This document shows positions 27,509 through 35,736 of a DNA stretch of 64,000 nucleotides, in pieces. The DNA comes from CAVYOE01 sp963770155. Its GTDB lineage: Bacteria > Actinomycetota > Thermoleophilia > Solirubrobacterales > 70-9. Position numbers and translations under genes: made by a program. How positions within the stretch are numbered: position 1 is the first letter of the stretch; each line of letters starts with the position of its first letter. The stretch is taken from positions 248,001-312,000 of the forward strand of contig CAVYOE010000001.1 of assembly GCA_963770155.1 (NCBI GenBank), given 5' to 3'. The notes under the pieces were generated by a model. That model was given only the letters and a program-made list of their open reading frames with translations. It was not told the DNA's origin and searched no databases.

Positions 27509-29989
27509 GTGAGCTACGACCCGCACGCAATCGAGCGGCGCTGGCAGGCCGTCTGGGCCGAGGAGAAGACCTGGGAGGTCGCCAACCCCGGCCAGCCCGG
27601 CTTTGACGAGTCGAAGCCGAAGAGCTACGTGCTCGAGATGCTGCCGTACCCCTCCGGCGAGCCCCATGTGGGCCACCTCAAGTGCTACGCGGTCGGCGAC
27701 GCGATCGCGCACTTCAACCGGCGACACGGAATGTCGGTGATCCACCCGATGGGCTACGACGCCTTCGGCCTGCCAGCCGAGAACAACGCGATCGCCACCG
27801 GCGAACCGCCCGCCGTCGCAACCCAGAAGTCGATCGACTCCTTCCGGCGCCAGTTCACGGAGTGGGGCATCTCGATCGACTGGTCTCGCGAGCTCGGCAC
27901 ACACGAGCCCGCCTACTACCGCTGGACCCAGTGGATCTTCCTGAAGCTGTTCGAGCGCGGCCTTGCCTACCGAACCGAAGCGCCGGTGCAGTGGTGCCCA
28001 AAGGACGCCACGGTCCTCGCGAACGAACAGGTCGTCGACGGACGCTGCGAGCGCTGCGGCACACCGGTCGAGTCGCGCAAGCTCGAGCAATGGTTCTTCA
28101 AGATCACCGACTACGCCGAGCGGCTGCTTTCCGACTTCACCAAGCTCGAGGACTGGCCCGAGCACGTGCTCACCATGCAGCGCAACTGGATCGGCCGCTC
28201 CGAGGGCGCCGAGGTGATTTTCAGATGTGACGACCCCGCGATCGAGTTTCCGGTGTTCACCACCCGCCCGGACACGCTCTTCGGTGCCACCTTCTTCGTT
28301 CTCGCCCCCGAGCATCCCGAGCTCGAGCGGCTCGTCGCCGGGACCGAGGCCGAGGGCGCAGTGCGCGAGTACGTCGACCAGGCAATGCGCGCCTCGGTGG
28401 AGGAACGCGGAGACGAGGAGCGCGAAAAGACCGGCGTCCCGCTCGGCCGCGAGGTGATCAACCCCGTCAACGGCGAGGCGATCCCGATGTTCGTCGCCGA
28501 CTACGTGCTGATGGAGTACGGCACCGGCGCGATCATGGCCGTTCCGGCCCACGACGAGCGCGACTACGAGTTCGCCACGGCCTTCCACCTCCCGATCACT
28601 CGCGTGATCGAGGGGCAGGACGACGAAATCTCCAAGGACGACGAGGGCCTGCCATATCCCGGCGACGGCGCGATGGTCAACTCGGGCCAGTTCGACGGCA
28701 AGCACAACCGCGAGGCCTATGACGAGATCGTCGCCTGGCTCGCAAAGGAGGGCCGCGGCAGGCCGGCCGTCAACTACCGGCTCCGCGACTGGCTCGTCTC
28801 CCGCCAGCGCTACTGGGGCGCACCGATCCCGATCATCTACTGCGAGGAGTGCGGCATGGTCCCCGTGCCGGAGGATCAGCTTCCGGTCGAGCTGCCCGAG
28901 GTCGACGACTACCAGCCCAAGGGCAAGAGCCCGCTCGCCGCGGCGGAGGACTGGGTGGCGGTCGACTGCCCCAAGTGCGGCGCGGCGGCCCGCCGCGAGA
29001 CCGACACGATGGACACCTTCGTCGATTCGTCCTGGTACTTCCTGCGCTACCTCGACCCAGGCAACGAGCAGGCCGCCTTCGGCCGTGCCGCCGCCGACCA
29101 CTGGATGCCGGTCGACCAGTACATCGGCGGGGTCGAGCACGCGATCCTCCACCTGATGTACGCGCGCTTCTTCACCAAGGCGCTGGCGGACATCGGAGCG
29201 CTCGGGGTGGAGGAGCCGTTCGCCCGCCTCTTCACTCAGGGCATGATCACCCGCGACGGCGCCAAGATGTCGAAGTCACGCGGCAACACGGTCAGCCCGG
29301 CCGAGTACGTCGAGCGCTTCGGCGCCGACACCGCCAGGACCTACATCTGCTTCATGGGTCCGCCGGAGAAGGGAGGGGACTGGGCCGACGAGGGCGTGGC
29401 CGGCGTCCACCGTTTCCTGTCGCGGCTGTGGCGGTTGTGCGAGGAGGCCGCGGAAAGGACGGAGCCCGGCGAGCCCGGGACCGAGGACGAGGCCGGCGAG
29501 CTCCTGCGGAAGGCACACTGGGCGATCGACAAGGTGACCCGAGACTTCAAGCGCGGCTTTCAGTTCAACACGGCGATCGCCGCGGTGATGGAGCTGGTCA
29601 ACGACGCCTACCGGCTCAAGGATTCGCTCTATGGCGATCCAGCAGGCGCGGCCGCGGTCCGCTTCGCAACCTCGACCGCTGCTTCGCTGATCTTTCCCTT
29701 CGCACCCCACATCGGCGCCGAAGTGTTCGAGCGCCTCGAGGGCTCTCGCGTCTGGGAGCAGCCCTGGCCGCAGGCAGACCCGGCACTCCTCGCGAGCGAC
29801 ACCTTCACCCTGATCCTCCAGGTGAACGGCAAGCTCCGTGACCGGGTCGAGGCTCCCGCCGGGGCGAGCGAGGAGGAGCTGGTGGAGCTGGCCCGCTCGA
29901 GCGACAAGGTGTCCAGCTATCTCGAGGGGGTAGAGATCGTCAAGGAGGTCGTGGTGCCCGGGAAACTCGTCAACATCGTGGTGCGCTAG
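27509..29989 (+). CDS. leuS: Leucyl-tRNA synthetase
   Basis: Charges tRNA-Leu. 826 residues, bacterial type. HIGH-type motif HVGH in PYPSGEPHVGHLKCY (about 52-55), the zinc-like Cys cluster CPKD...CERCG, the CP1 editing domain with TTRPDTLFGATF, the KMSKS motif in GAKMSKSRGNTVSP (about 586), an anticodon-binding helical domain and the C-terminal domain ending VPGKLVNIVVR. Intact, GTG start after a TAGACT box. Confidence 0.97.
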   Translation: MSYDPHAIERRWQAVWAEEKTWEVANPGQPGFDESKPKSYVLEMLPYPSGEPHVGHLKCYAVGDAIAHFNRRHGMSVIHPMGYDAFGLPAENNAIATGEPPAVATQKSIDSFRRQFTEWGISIDWSRELGTHEPAYYRWTQWIFLKLFERGLAYRTEAPVQWCPKDATVLANEQVVDGRCERCGTPVESRKLEQWFFKITDYAERLLSDFTKLEDWPEHVLTMQRNWIGRSEGAEVIFRCDDPAIEFPVFTTRPDTLFGATFFVLAPEHPELERLVAGTEAEGAVREYVDQAMRASVEERGDEEREKTGVPLGREVINPVNGEAIPMFVADYVLMEYGTGAIMAVPAHDERDYEFATAFHLPITRVIEGQDDEISKDDEGLPYPGDGAMVNSGQFDGKHNREAYDEIVAWLAKEGRGRPAVNYRLRDWLVSRQRYWGAPIPIIYCEECGMVPVPEDQLPVELPEVDDYQPKGKSPLAAAEDWVAVDCPKCGAAARRETDTMDTFVDSSWYFLRYLDPGNEQAAFGRAAADHWMPVDQYIGGVEHAILHLMYARFFTKALADIGALGVEEPFARLFTQGMITRDGAKMSKSRGNTVSPAEYVERFGADTARTYICFMGPPEKGGDWADEGVAGVHRFLSRLWRLCEEAAERTEPGEPGTEDEAGELLRKAHWAIDKVTRDFKRGFQFNTAIAAVMELVNDAYRLKDSLYGDPAGAAAVRFATSTAASLIFPFAPHIGAEVFERLEGSRVWEQPWPQADPALLASDTFTLILQVNGKLRDRVEAPAGASEEELVELARSSDKVSSYLEGVEIVKEVVVPGKLVNIVVR

Positions 29990-30036
29990 CCCGCCGGGCT
30001 TCGCCGTTCGTTAACCCCTCCTCCCACGGGGTCTGC

Positions 30037-30042
30037 TAGAAA
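30037..30042 (+). promoter_or_regulatory. TAGAAA -10-like box before the cupin gene
   Basis: TAGAAA ends 6 nt before GTG 30049. The final T of the consensus is missing, so this is weaker than the others. Confidence 0.35.
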
Positions 30043-30048
30043 GACCGC

Positions 30049-30453
30049 GTGCTCGTCAGGCGGCTCGCGGACGCTCCCCAGGAAGAGTGGCACCAGCTCC
30101 GTACCCGGATCCTCATGGATGCCGGCGAGCTCGGGTCCCGAAACCTCTCGGTCTGCTGGCTCGAGGTTCCGCCCGGCGCAGAACAGGAACTGCACTCCCA
30201 TGAAGAGGCCGAGCAGGTCTACGTCATTGTGCGAGGAACCGGCCGAATGACCGTCGCTGGCGACAGTCAGGAGCTGAGCCAGGGCGACCTGGTCATGGTG
30301 CCGCCCGCGACCGACCACTCGATCGCGGCCGGCGACAGCTCTGAGCTCTGCTGCATCTCGGTCCAGTCTCCTCCGGTGACCTTGTCTGAAGTCTTCGGCC
30401 CGCAGCTGGCGGCCGATGTCGCCGGCGGCTACGAAGACGACGAACCGACGTAA
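30049..30453 (+). CDS. Cupin-domain protein
   Basis: 134 residues forming one cupin barrel. Motif 1 is PPGAEQELHSHEEAEQVYVI with the metal ligands HxH and E; motif 2 is GDLVMVPPATDHSI with the third His. The start VLVRRLADAPQEEWHQL is unusual for small cupins and may form an extra helix. Substrate unknown; isolated cupins of this size act as isomerases, dioxygenases or sugar binders. Followed by acyP 26 nt downstream on the same strand. Confidence 0.85.
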   Translation: MLVRRLADAPQEEWHQLRTRILMDAGELGSRNLSVCWLEVPPGAEQELHSHEEAEQVYVIVRGTGRMTVAGDSQELSQGDLVMVPPATDHSIAAGDSSELCCISVQSPPVTLSEVFGPQLAADVAGGYEDDEPT

Positions 30454-30479
30454 GCGGCGGCTCCTCCGCTTCGCGTCCG

Positions 30480-30758
30480 GTGCCGCCGCCGGTGACCAGA
30501 AAGCGCGTCGTCGCCCATGGCCGTGTCCAGGGCGTCTTCTTTCGCGACACGGTGCAGCGACAGGCAGAGTCGGCCGGGGTCGGCGGTTGGGTCACGAACC
30601 GCGCGGACGGCACGGTCGAGGCCGTGTTCGAGGGAGAGCCCGACGCCGTCGAGAGAATGGTCGAGGCCTGCCGCCGCGGGCCCGGTCGCGCCGAGGTCGA
30701 TCGCCTGGATGTCACTGGCGAAGCGCCATCCGGCGAGAGCGGCTTCCGGGTCGTCTGA
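30480..30758 (+). CDS. acyP: Acylphosphatase
   Basis: Hydrolyses acyl phosphates. About 92 residues from GTG 30480, or 88 from GTG 30492, which starts directly before the family sequence VTRKRVVAHGRVQGVFFRDT. The catalytic Arg is in GRVQGVFFR and the catalytic Asn in GWVTNRADG; the end ESGFRVV is typical. Confidence 0.93.
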   Translation: MPPPVTRKRVVAHGRVQGVFFRDTVQRQAESAGVGGWVTNRADGTVEAVFEGEPDAVERMVEACRRGPGRAEVDRLDVTGEAPSGESGFRVV

Positions 30759-30760
30759 AC

Positions 30761-31441
30761 TCAGTCCGGGCTGCCCGTGTGCCGCCACTCGATTGCCTGC
30801 AGGCAGTCGGTGAACACAGCCTGGTCGAGGTCCGGCTCCCGATCGCGGTAGGCCTTGCGGGCTTCGGCGATCTCGGTGTCGCGCGGTCGCAGTTCCTCCA
30901 GCGCTTCCTTATCGACAGAGATCTTCTTCCTTATTCGTCCGGAGACCTCGATCACGCCCGCGGCCTCCGCCTCGTCGCGGCAGTAGGCGGCGACACTCGC
31001 CCAAGGCTGGGTGCTGGAGAGGCCGAGGTCGTAGATGCGCCCGCGCAAACTGTCCTCGTCGTCGGCTGAGATCAACTTGGCGATCTTGTCGTCCAGGGCA
31101 CCGAGGCCCTTTGCCTCGCGGCGGTCGCGGGCGGCCTCCAGGAAAGCGCCTTCGACGCCGGGGAGCTCCGCGGCAGAGTCGGGGAACGTCACTCCCGCGA
31201 ACGACTTGCCTCCAAGCGTGATCACCCGTTCCTTCTTCACCGGACGCAGTTGGCGAACCTCGGCGAGCCCCTGCTCGCGGAGGTTCCAGATCGCGATCTC
31301 GAGCAGATTCGCCGCGGTCTCCTTGCCCGGAACCAGAGCGCCGGGGACCTGCATTGCCCAGCTCTTCGACTTGGCCCGCGGTGCCCAGCTCGTGGCAAAG
31401 AGCCAGCGCAAGGTCGCTGCGGTCAGCTTGGGTGGGGGCAC
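30761..31441 (-). CDS. Hypothetical protein, 226 aa
   Basis: Unrecognised soluble protein starting at GTG 31441. It has a Lys/Arg-containing N-terminus (PPPKLTAATLRWLFATSW), a possible helix-turn-helix-like region (LLEIAIWNLREQGLAEVRQL), a beta pair with KKERVITLGGKSFAGV, and a charged helical second half (RIRKKISVDKEALEEL, ARKAYRDREPDLDQAV). No signal or membrane segment. TAGGAT ends 6 nt before the start, so the message is probably leaderless. It converges on acyP with 2 nt between stops. Confidence 0.65.
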   Translation of the reverse strand: MPPPKLTAATLRWLFATSWAPRAKSKSWAMQVPGALVPGKETAANLLEIAIWNLREQGLAEVRQLRPVKKERVITLGGKSFAGVTFPDSAAELPGVEGAFLEAARDRREAKGLGALDDKIAKLISADDEDSLRGRIYDLGLSSTQPWASVAAYCRDEAEAAGVIEVSGRIRKKISVDKEALEELRPRDTEIAEARKAYRDREPDLDQAVFTDCLQAIEWRHTGSPD

Positions 31442-31447
31442 GCAGCG

Positions 31448-31453
31448 ATCCTA
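31448..31453 (-). promoter_or_regulatory. TAGGAT -10 box, leaderless-type, minus strand
   Basis: Minus-strand TAGGAT ends 6 nt before the GTG start at 31441. Confidence 0.5.
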
Positions 31454-31535
31454 GGGACGGATCGTTCGAGAGGCGCGACGAAGTTGTTAGATCCTGCGCT
31501 CCAACGGCGCGGCCACGAGCCCGAGCATCGGCATC

Positions 31536-32108
31536 GTGCCCAGTCTGAGCCGTTCGCAGCTCCTCGTCTACGGCGCGGTGGCCGTGGCGCTGCTCCTGCT
31601 CGGCGCTCGCTGGATTCGCAGCTCCGACGGCGAGACGGCGCCGGCCGGAGGAGTGAGCTACGAGGCGAACAGCTTCGAGGCTGACACCGAGGGCAGTCGG
31701 GACCTGGTCGTCCATGTCACAGGCGAGGTCCGCAAGCCCGGCGTCTATCGGATGCCGGCGGGCGGGCGGGTAGCCGACGCGGTCGAGCGCGCCGGCGGGA
31801 TCACCTCGGACGCCAGGGAAGACGGGATCAATCTCGCGGCGCGCCTCAGCGACGGACAGCAGGTGGTCGTGCCATCAGGCCGGGCGGGCGGCGCCGGTGC
31901 CTTCGCGTCGCCGGATGGGCCGATCAGCCTCGGCAGTGCCTCGGTCGAGCAGCTGGACACGATCGAGGGCATCGGCCCGGTCACCGCCCAGAAGATCCTC
32001 GACTACCGCGACCAGCAGGGCGGCTTCTCCTCGATCGAGCAGCTCGACGAGGTGCCGGGAATCGGACCGGCGACGATGGAGGCGCTCAAAGCCCGCCTAC
32101 AGCCCTGA
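31536..32108 (+). CDS. comEA: Competence protein ComEA-like DNA-binding protein
   Basis: Membrane-anchored DNA receptor for uptake. 190 residues: one N-terminal transmembrane helix (LLVYGAVAVALLLLGA, about 9-24), an SLBB domain (VVHVTGEVRKPGVYRMPAGG, about 57-110) and a C-terminal helix-hairpin-helix pair (TIEGIGPVTAQKILDYR and EVPGIGPATMEALKARL). GTG start at 31536. Directly followed by comEC, the pore, so the two likely work together in transformation. Confidence 0.93.
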   Translation: MPSLSRSQLLVYGAVAVALLLLGARWIRSSDGETAPAGGVSYEANSFEADTEGSRDLVVHVTGEVRKPGVYRMPAGGRVADAVERAGGITSDAREDGINLAARLSDGQQVVVPSGRAGGAGAFASPDGPISLGSASVEQLDTIEGIGPVTAQKILDYRDQQGGFSSIEQLDEVPGIGPATMEALKARLQP

Positions 32109-32136
32109 TGGAGGTGACGATGGCGCGCCCGCGGCC

Positions 32137-34422
32137 TTGATCGACCCCCGCACGGCCGGCCTGGGCGGACTCGCGCTCGGGGTCGGTTTCTCGCCGCTCG
32201 CGGCCGGTCTGGACCCGCAGCTCGGGGTGGCGCCGGTTGCGGGACTGGGCCTCGCCGCGGCGGTCCTCCGGAACCGAGCCGGATGGCGCGAATTGGGCGT
32301 CGCGGCGACCGCGCTGCTGCTCGTCGCCGTGGGCCTCCTGCTCGGGACGCTGCGGCTGGCGCAGATCGACGGCGCTGCATACCGCGGCCAGGAGGGACGC
32401 CCTGCCCAGGCGGTTGGAACAGTGATCTCGGTTCCGCGCCGGAGTCGCGGCCAGGTTCGGGTCGAGGTCGCGACCGCCGACGGAAAGCTGCTGCTGACCG
32501 CGTCGGAGCCGGTGCCGGACCTGCCGGTTGGCGGGGAGGTCAGGGCGAGCGGCGTCCTCCAGGAACCTGATCCTTTCCTGGACGGCCTGCTGCGGCGCCA
32601 TGGAATCGCGCAGGTGCTGCGGGCGGAACGGATCGAGGCGACCGGCCGCCGCCGCGGGGGGGTTGCCGGCGGCCTCGACCTGGTTCGGAGGCGGGCCGAG
32701 GCGGCGCTCAACCGCGGTATGCGCGAGCCCGAGGCGGCGCTGGCGCGCGGCTTCGTGCTCGGCGAGGACGACAGGATCGACCCGGCCACGGTCGATGACT
32801 TCAAGCGCTCTGGCCTCGCTCATCTGCTGGCGGTGAGCGGTCAGAACGTCGTTCTCCTGGCTCTGCTCGCAATGCCGATTCTGGCCCTCGCTGGGCTCTC
32901 GCTCCGCGCGCGCCTGGTCGCCATCCTGGGCCTGGTCGCGGTCTACGTGCCGGTGGCCGGGGCGGGCCCGTCGATCCAGCGCGCGGGCGTGATGGGCGCA
33001 GCCGCCATCGCCGCCGCGCTGGCGAGCCGGCCCCGCTCCCGGGTACACGTCGTCATCCTCGCCGCGCTCGTCACCTTGCTCCTGAACCCGCGGGCCAGCG
33101 GCGAGATCGGTTGGCAGCTCAGCTTCGTCGCGGTGATCGGGATCCTGCTCTGGGCTCGGCCGATCGGGGAGGCCTTCGGGGCGATCGGAGCCGAAGGCTG
33201 GAGGTCGGCGCTGGCCGACGGAGCTGCGATCACGATCGCGGCCACGGTCGCGACCGCTCCGCTGATGGCGCACCACTTCGAGGCGGTCTCAGTCGCCGCC
33301 CTGCCCGCGAACCTGTTGGCGCTGCCCGCTGTCGCTCCGGCGATGTGGCTGGGAATGCTGAGCGCCGCGGCGGGCCAGCTGCCGGTCATGCCGGTCGAGG
33401 TGCTGAACGCGGTCAACCAGCTGCTCCTCGCCTACATCTCGCAGGTAGCTGACTGGTTTGCCGCTCCGAGCTGGGCACAGGCTCCGGTCCGGCTTACGAG
33501 CCCGCTGGCCGTCGTCTCCGTCTATGCCGCCCTGATCGCGGGCGGCGAGCTGCTCGCCCGAGCCCGACGGAGGCGGCTCAGTCTCCGGCTCGGACGTCGC
33601 GCCGCGCTCGCCACCGGCCTCCCGGTGGCGTTGATCGCGGTCACCGCCCTGGCCTCGGCTGCCGGGAATGCGGCGCCGGACACCGACCGGGCCCCGCCCG
33701 GTCACTTCCGTGCCACCTTCCTGGACGTCGGCCAGGGTGACGCGATCCTGCTCCAGCCACCGGGAGGGGGTGCCGTGCTGATCGACGGCGGCCCGCCAGG
33801 CGAAGACCTGGCCGGATCGCTTGCCGATCGTGGCGTCGAGCGGCTCGCTCTTGCCGTCGTCACCCACGACCAGCTGGACCATGTCGGGGGACTCACCGAG
33901 CTCTTCGGCCGACTCCCGGTTGAGTCCCTGGCCTATGCCTTTGCGGGACCCGAACTGCTCGGCGCCGCGGCGGCGAACGGAACCGCCACCGAGCGGCTGG
34001 CCGAAGGGGCCGAGCTTCGCTCGGGGGAGCTCCGCATCCGGGTGCTGTGGCCGCCGCGCGAATCCCGCCCCGCCGGCGACCCGAACCGGGTGTCCGTGGT
34101 CCTCCTCGCCGAGTGGCGCCACTTCTCGATCCTGCTCACCGGAGACGCCGAACAGGAGAGCTCCGATCTGGATCCAGGCACGTTCGACGTGCTCAAGGTC
34201 GCGCACCATGGAAGCGCGGACGCGGGGCTCGATTCCCTGCTCGAGCAAGCCCTGCCCGATCTGGCGGTGATCTCGGTCGGCGACAACTCCTACGGCCATC
34301 CGGCTCCCGAAACACTGTCGAGCCTCCGGGACCACGACCTGCCCATCCTTCGTACCGACGAGCGCGGCTCGATCGAGATCGAGGCCGATTCGTCGGGATG
34401 GGCCGTCGAGGGGGGTCAATAA
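32137..34422 (+). CDS. comEC: ComEC/Rec2 DNA-uptake channel
   Basis: Membrane channel for single-stranded DNA entry. 761 residues from TTG 32137; the frame is open upstream inside comEA, and an ATG at 32108 is in another frame. It has an N-terminal membrane pair, an OB-fold-like domain (AVGTVISVPRRSRGQVRVEV), the Competence domain with GLAHLLAVSGQNVVLLAL and about eight helices, and a C-terminal metallo-beta-lactamase domain (FLDVGQGDAILLQPPGG, VVTHDQLDHVGGL, LLTGDAEQE, KVAHHGS). The nuclease-like domain keeps the His/Asp residues. Intact. Confidence 0.94.
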   Translation: MIDPRTAGLGGLALGVGFSPLAAGLDPQLGVAPVAGLGLAAAVLRNRAGWRELGVAATALLLVAVGLLLGTLRLAQIDGAAYRGQEGRPAQAVGTVISVPRRSRGQVRVEVATADGKLLLTASEPVPDLPVGGEVRASGVLQEPDPFLDGLLRRHGIAQVLRAERIEATGRRRGGVAGGLDLVRRRAEAALNRGMREPEAALARGFVLGEDDRIDPATVDDFKRSGLAHLLAVSGQNVVLLALLAMPILALAGLSLRARLVAILGLVAVYVPVAGAGPSIQRAGVMGAAAIAAALASRPRSRVHVVILAALVTLLLNPRASGEIGWQLSFVAVIGILLWARPIGEAFGAIGAEGWRSALADGAAITIAATVATAPLMAHHFEAVSVAALPANLLALPAVAPAMWLGMLSAAAGQLPVMPVEVLNAVNQLLLAYISQVADWFAAPSWAQAPVRLTSPLAVVSVYAALIAGGELLARARRRRLSLRLGRRAALATGLPVALIAVTALASAAGNAAPDTDRAPPGHFRATFLDVGQGDAILLQPPGGGAVLIDGGPPGEDLAGSLADRGVERLALAVVTHDQLDHVGGLTELFGRLPVESLAYAFAGPELLGAAAANGTATERLAEGAELRSGELRIRVLWPPRESRPAGDPNRVSVVLLAEWRHFSILLTGDAEQESSDLDPGTFDVLKVAHHGSADAGLDSLLEQALPDLAVISVGDNSYGHPAPETLSSLRDHDLPILRTDERGSIEIEADSSGWAVEGGQ

Positions 34423-34425
34423 GCT
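34420..34425 (+). promoter_or_regulatory. TAAGCT -10 box before holA
   Basis: TAAGCT starts at the comEC stop codon and ends 6 nt before ATG 34432. Confidence 0.45.
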
Positions 34426-34431
34426 GGACCC

Positions 34432-35440
34432 ATGCCGGAAGGGATGAAGCCCGCCTACCTGATCTCGGGCGATGACGAGGCCAAGATCGCCGCAGCACGA
34501 CGCCGGCTCGGCGAGCGCTCCGAGCGCGAAGGCGGGCCTGGATCGCTCGAGTCATTTCTCGGCGAGGGCCGCTCCGGCCCCGATCACGAAGCCCTGATCG
34601 GCTCGATCCCCGCCATGTCGCTCACCGCCGACCGGCGGTACCTGCTCGCCGACGGCGTCCAGGCCTGGGGCAAGACCCAGACGGCAGCGGTTGCCGAGGC
34701 AATCGGCTCGATCCCGGAGGAGACCACGGTCGTCCTGATCGCCCACGGCAAGGCGCCGGCGGCCCTCGCCAAGGCGGTGAAGGCAGCCGGGGGCGAGGTG
34801 ATCGCCTTTGAAGCTCCAAAGCAGCGCGAGGTGCCGAAGCTCTTGGTCGCGGAGGCCGAGCGGCGCGGCTTCACGCTCGAGCCGGGCGCAGCCCGGCTCC
34901 TGGTCGAGCGCCTCGGCAAGAGCCAGTTGCGGCTCGGCCACGAGCTCGACCGGCTCGCGATCTGGGCGTCGGGACCTGCCGGTGGCACGGTCAGCCAAGA
35001 CGACCTCGCCTCAATGCTGGCCGACACCTCGGAGGAAGCGGCCTGGTCCCTCGCCGATGCGGTCGTCGAAGGCGACACGGCGGCTGCACTGGCAATCGCC
35101 GAGCGCCTGATCGCCCAGGGGGAGAGCGTCACAGGCCTCGCCTACATGCTCTCCTCGAGAGTCCGCGCTGCGGCCCGCGCCGCCGCCGAGCTCGAGGCCG
35201 GGCGTGCTCCGAAGCAGGTCGCCGATGCGCTTCCGATGCACCCATACGCGGCCAAGATGCTGGTCCAACGGCTGAGCGACCGCAGCGCCGAGGAGCTGCG
35301 CGAGGCGGTCGGGCGCGATCGCCGACCTCGAGCTGTGGTGTAGAGGAGGTTCGGACTACAGCGAGGACGTGGCGCTCACCCTGTCGCTGCGGAGGGCGAC
35401 CGGCGCTCCCGATACCGATGCAGGGAAGGTCGCTGCCTAA
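34432..35440 (+). CDS. holA: DNA polymerase III delta subunit, one frameshift
   Basis: Clamp-loader wrench subunit. About 335 residues once one extra base near 35314 is removed; as given the frame stops early at 35343. Features: KPAYLISGDDEAKIAAARRR, the AAA-like region with VQAWGKTQTAAVAEAI, RLGKSQLRLGHELDRLAIWA, and DALPMHPYAAKMLVQRL of domain III. The corrected tail reads AIADLELWCRGGSDYSEDVA. It follows comEC as in many bacteria. Its end overlaps the convergent rpsT by 4 nt. Confidence 0.93.
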
Positions 35441-35709
35441 GCGCTTTGGCCGGCGCCCCGGCGAAGACGCGCAGCGCGAGCCTTCACCCTCGCTCCGCGA
35501 TTGCGATGCACGGCGCCCTTGCGCACAGCCTTGTCGACCCTGGAGACGAGCTGCTTGTGCTCGGCTTCGGCAGCAGCCGCGTCGCCCGAGCGAATCGCCT
35601 CCTCGAGACGCCGGAACTGGGTCTTGACAGCACCAGCGAAGTGCCGGTTCTCGAGGCGCTCGCGCTCGGTGCGCGAGATCCGCTTTTTCTGGGAGGCGAT
35701 GTTGGCCAC
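35437..35709 (-). CDS. rpsT: 30S ribosomal protein S20
   Basis: Binds 16S rRNA during early assembly. 90 residues. ANIASQKKRISRTERERLEN is a typical S20 start, and KAVRKGAVHRNRGARVKARA the conserved basic helix. GTG start at 35709. Convergent with holA and divergent from murJ with only 27 nt between the starts, so the two promoters overlap. Confidence 0.95.
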   Translation of the reverse strand: MANIASQKKRISRTERERLENRHFAGAVKTQFRRLEEAIRSGDAAAAEAEHKQLVSRVDKAVRKGAVHRNRGARVKARAARLRRGAGQSA

Positions 35710-35720
35710 AGAGAGCGGCA

Positions 35721-35726
35721 AGTGTA
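35721..35726 (-). promoter_or_regulatory. TACACT -10 box of rpsT within the murJ start region
   Basis: Minus-strand TACACT lies 11 nt before the rpsT GTG; the same 27 bp holds TAGAGG on the plus strand 6 nt before the murJ TTG, so the two genes could compete for polymerase. Confidence 0.35.
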
Positions 35727-35736
35727 GAGGCTGACT

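Noticed and set aside
27350..29152. 600-codon minus-strand frame opposite leuS
   Set aside because: Antisense shadow of leuS; no motifs, no start context.
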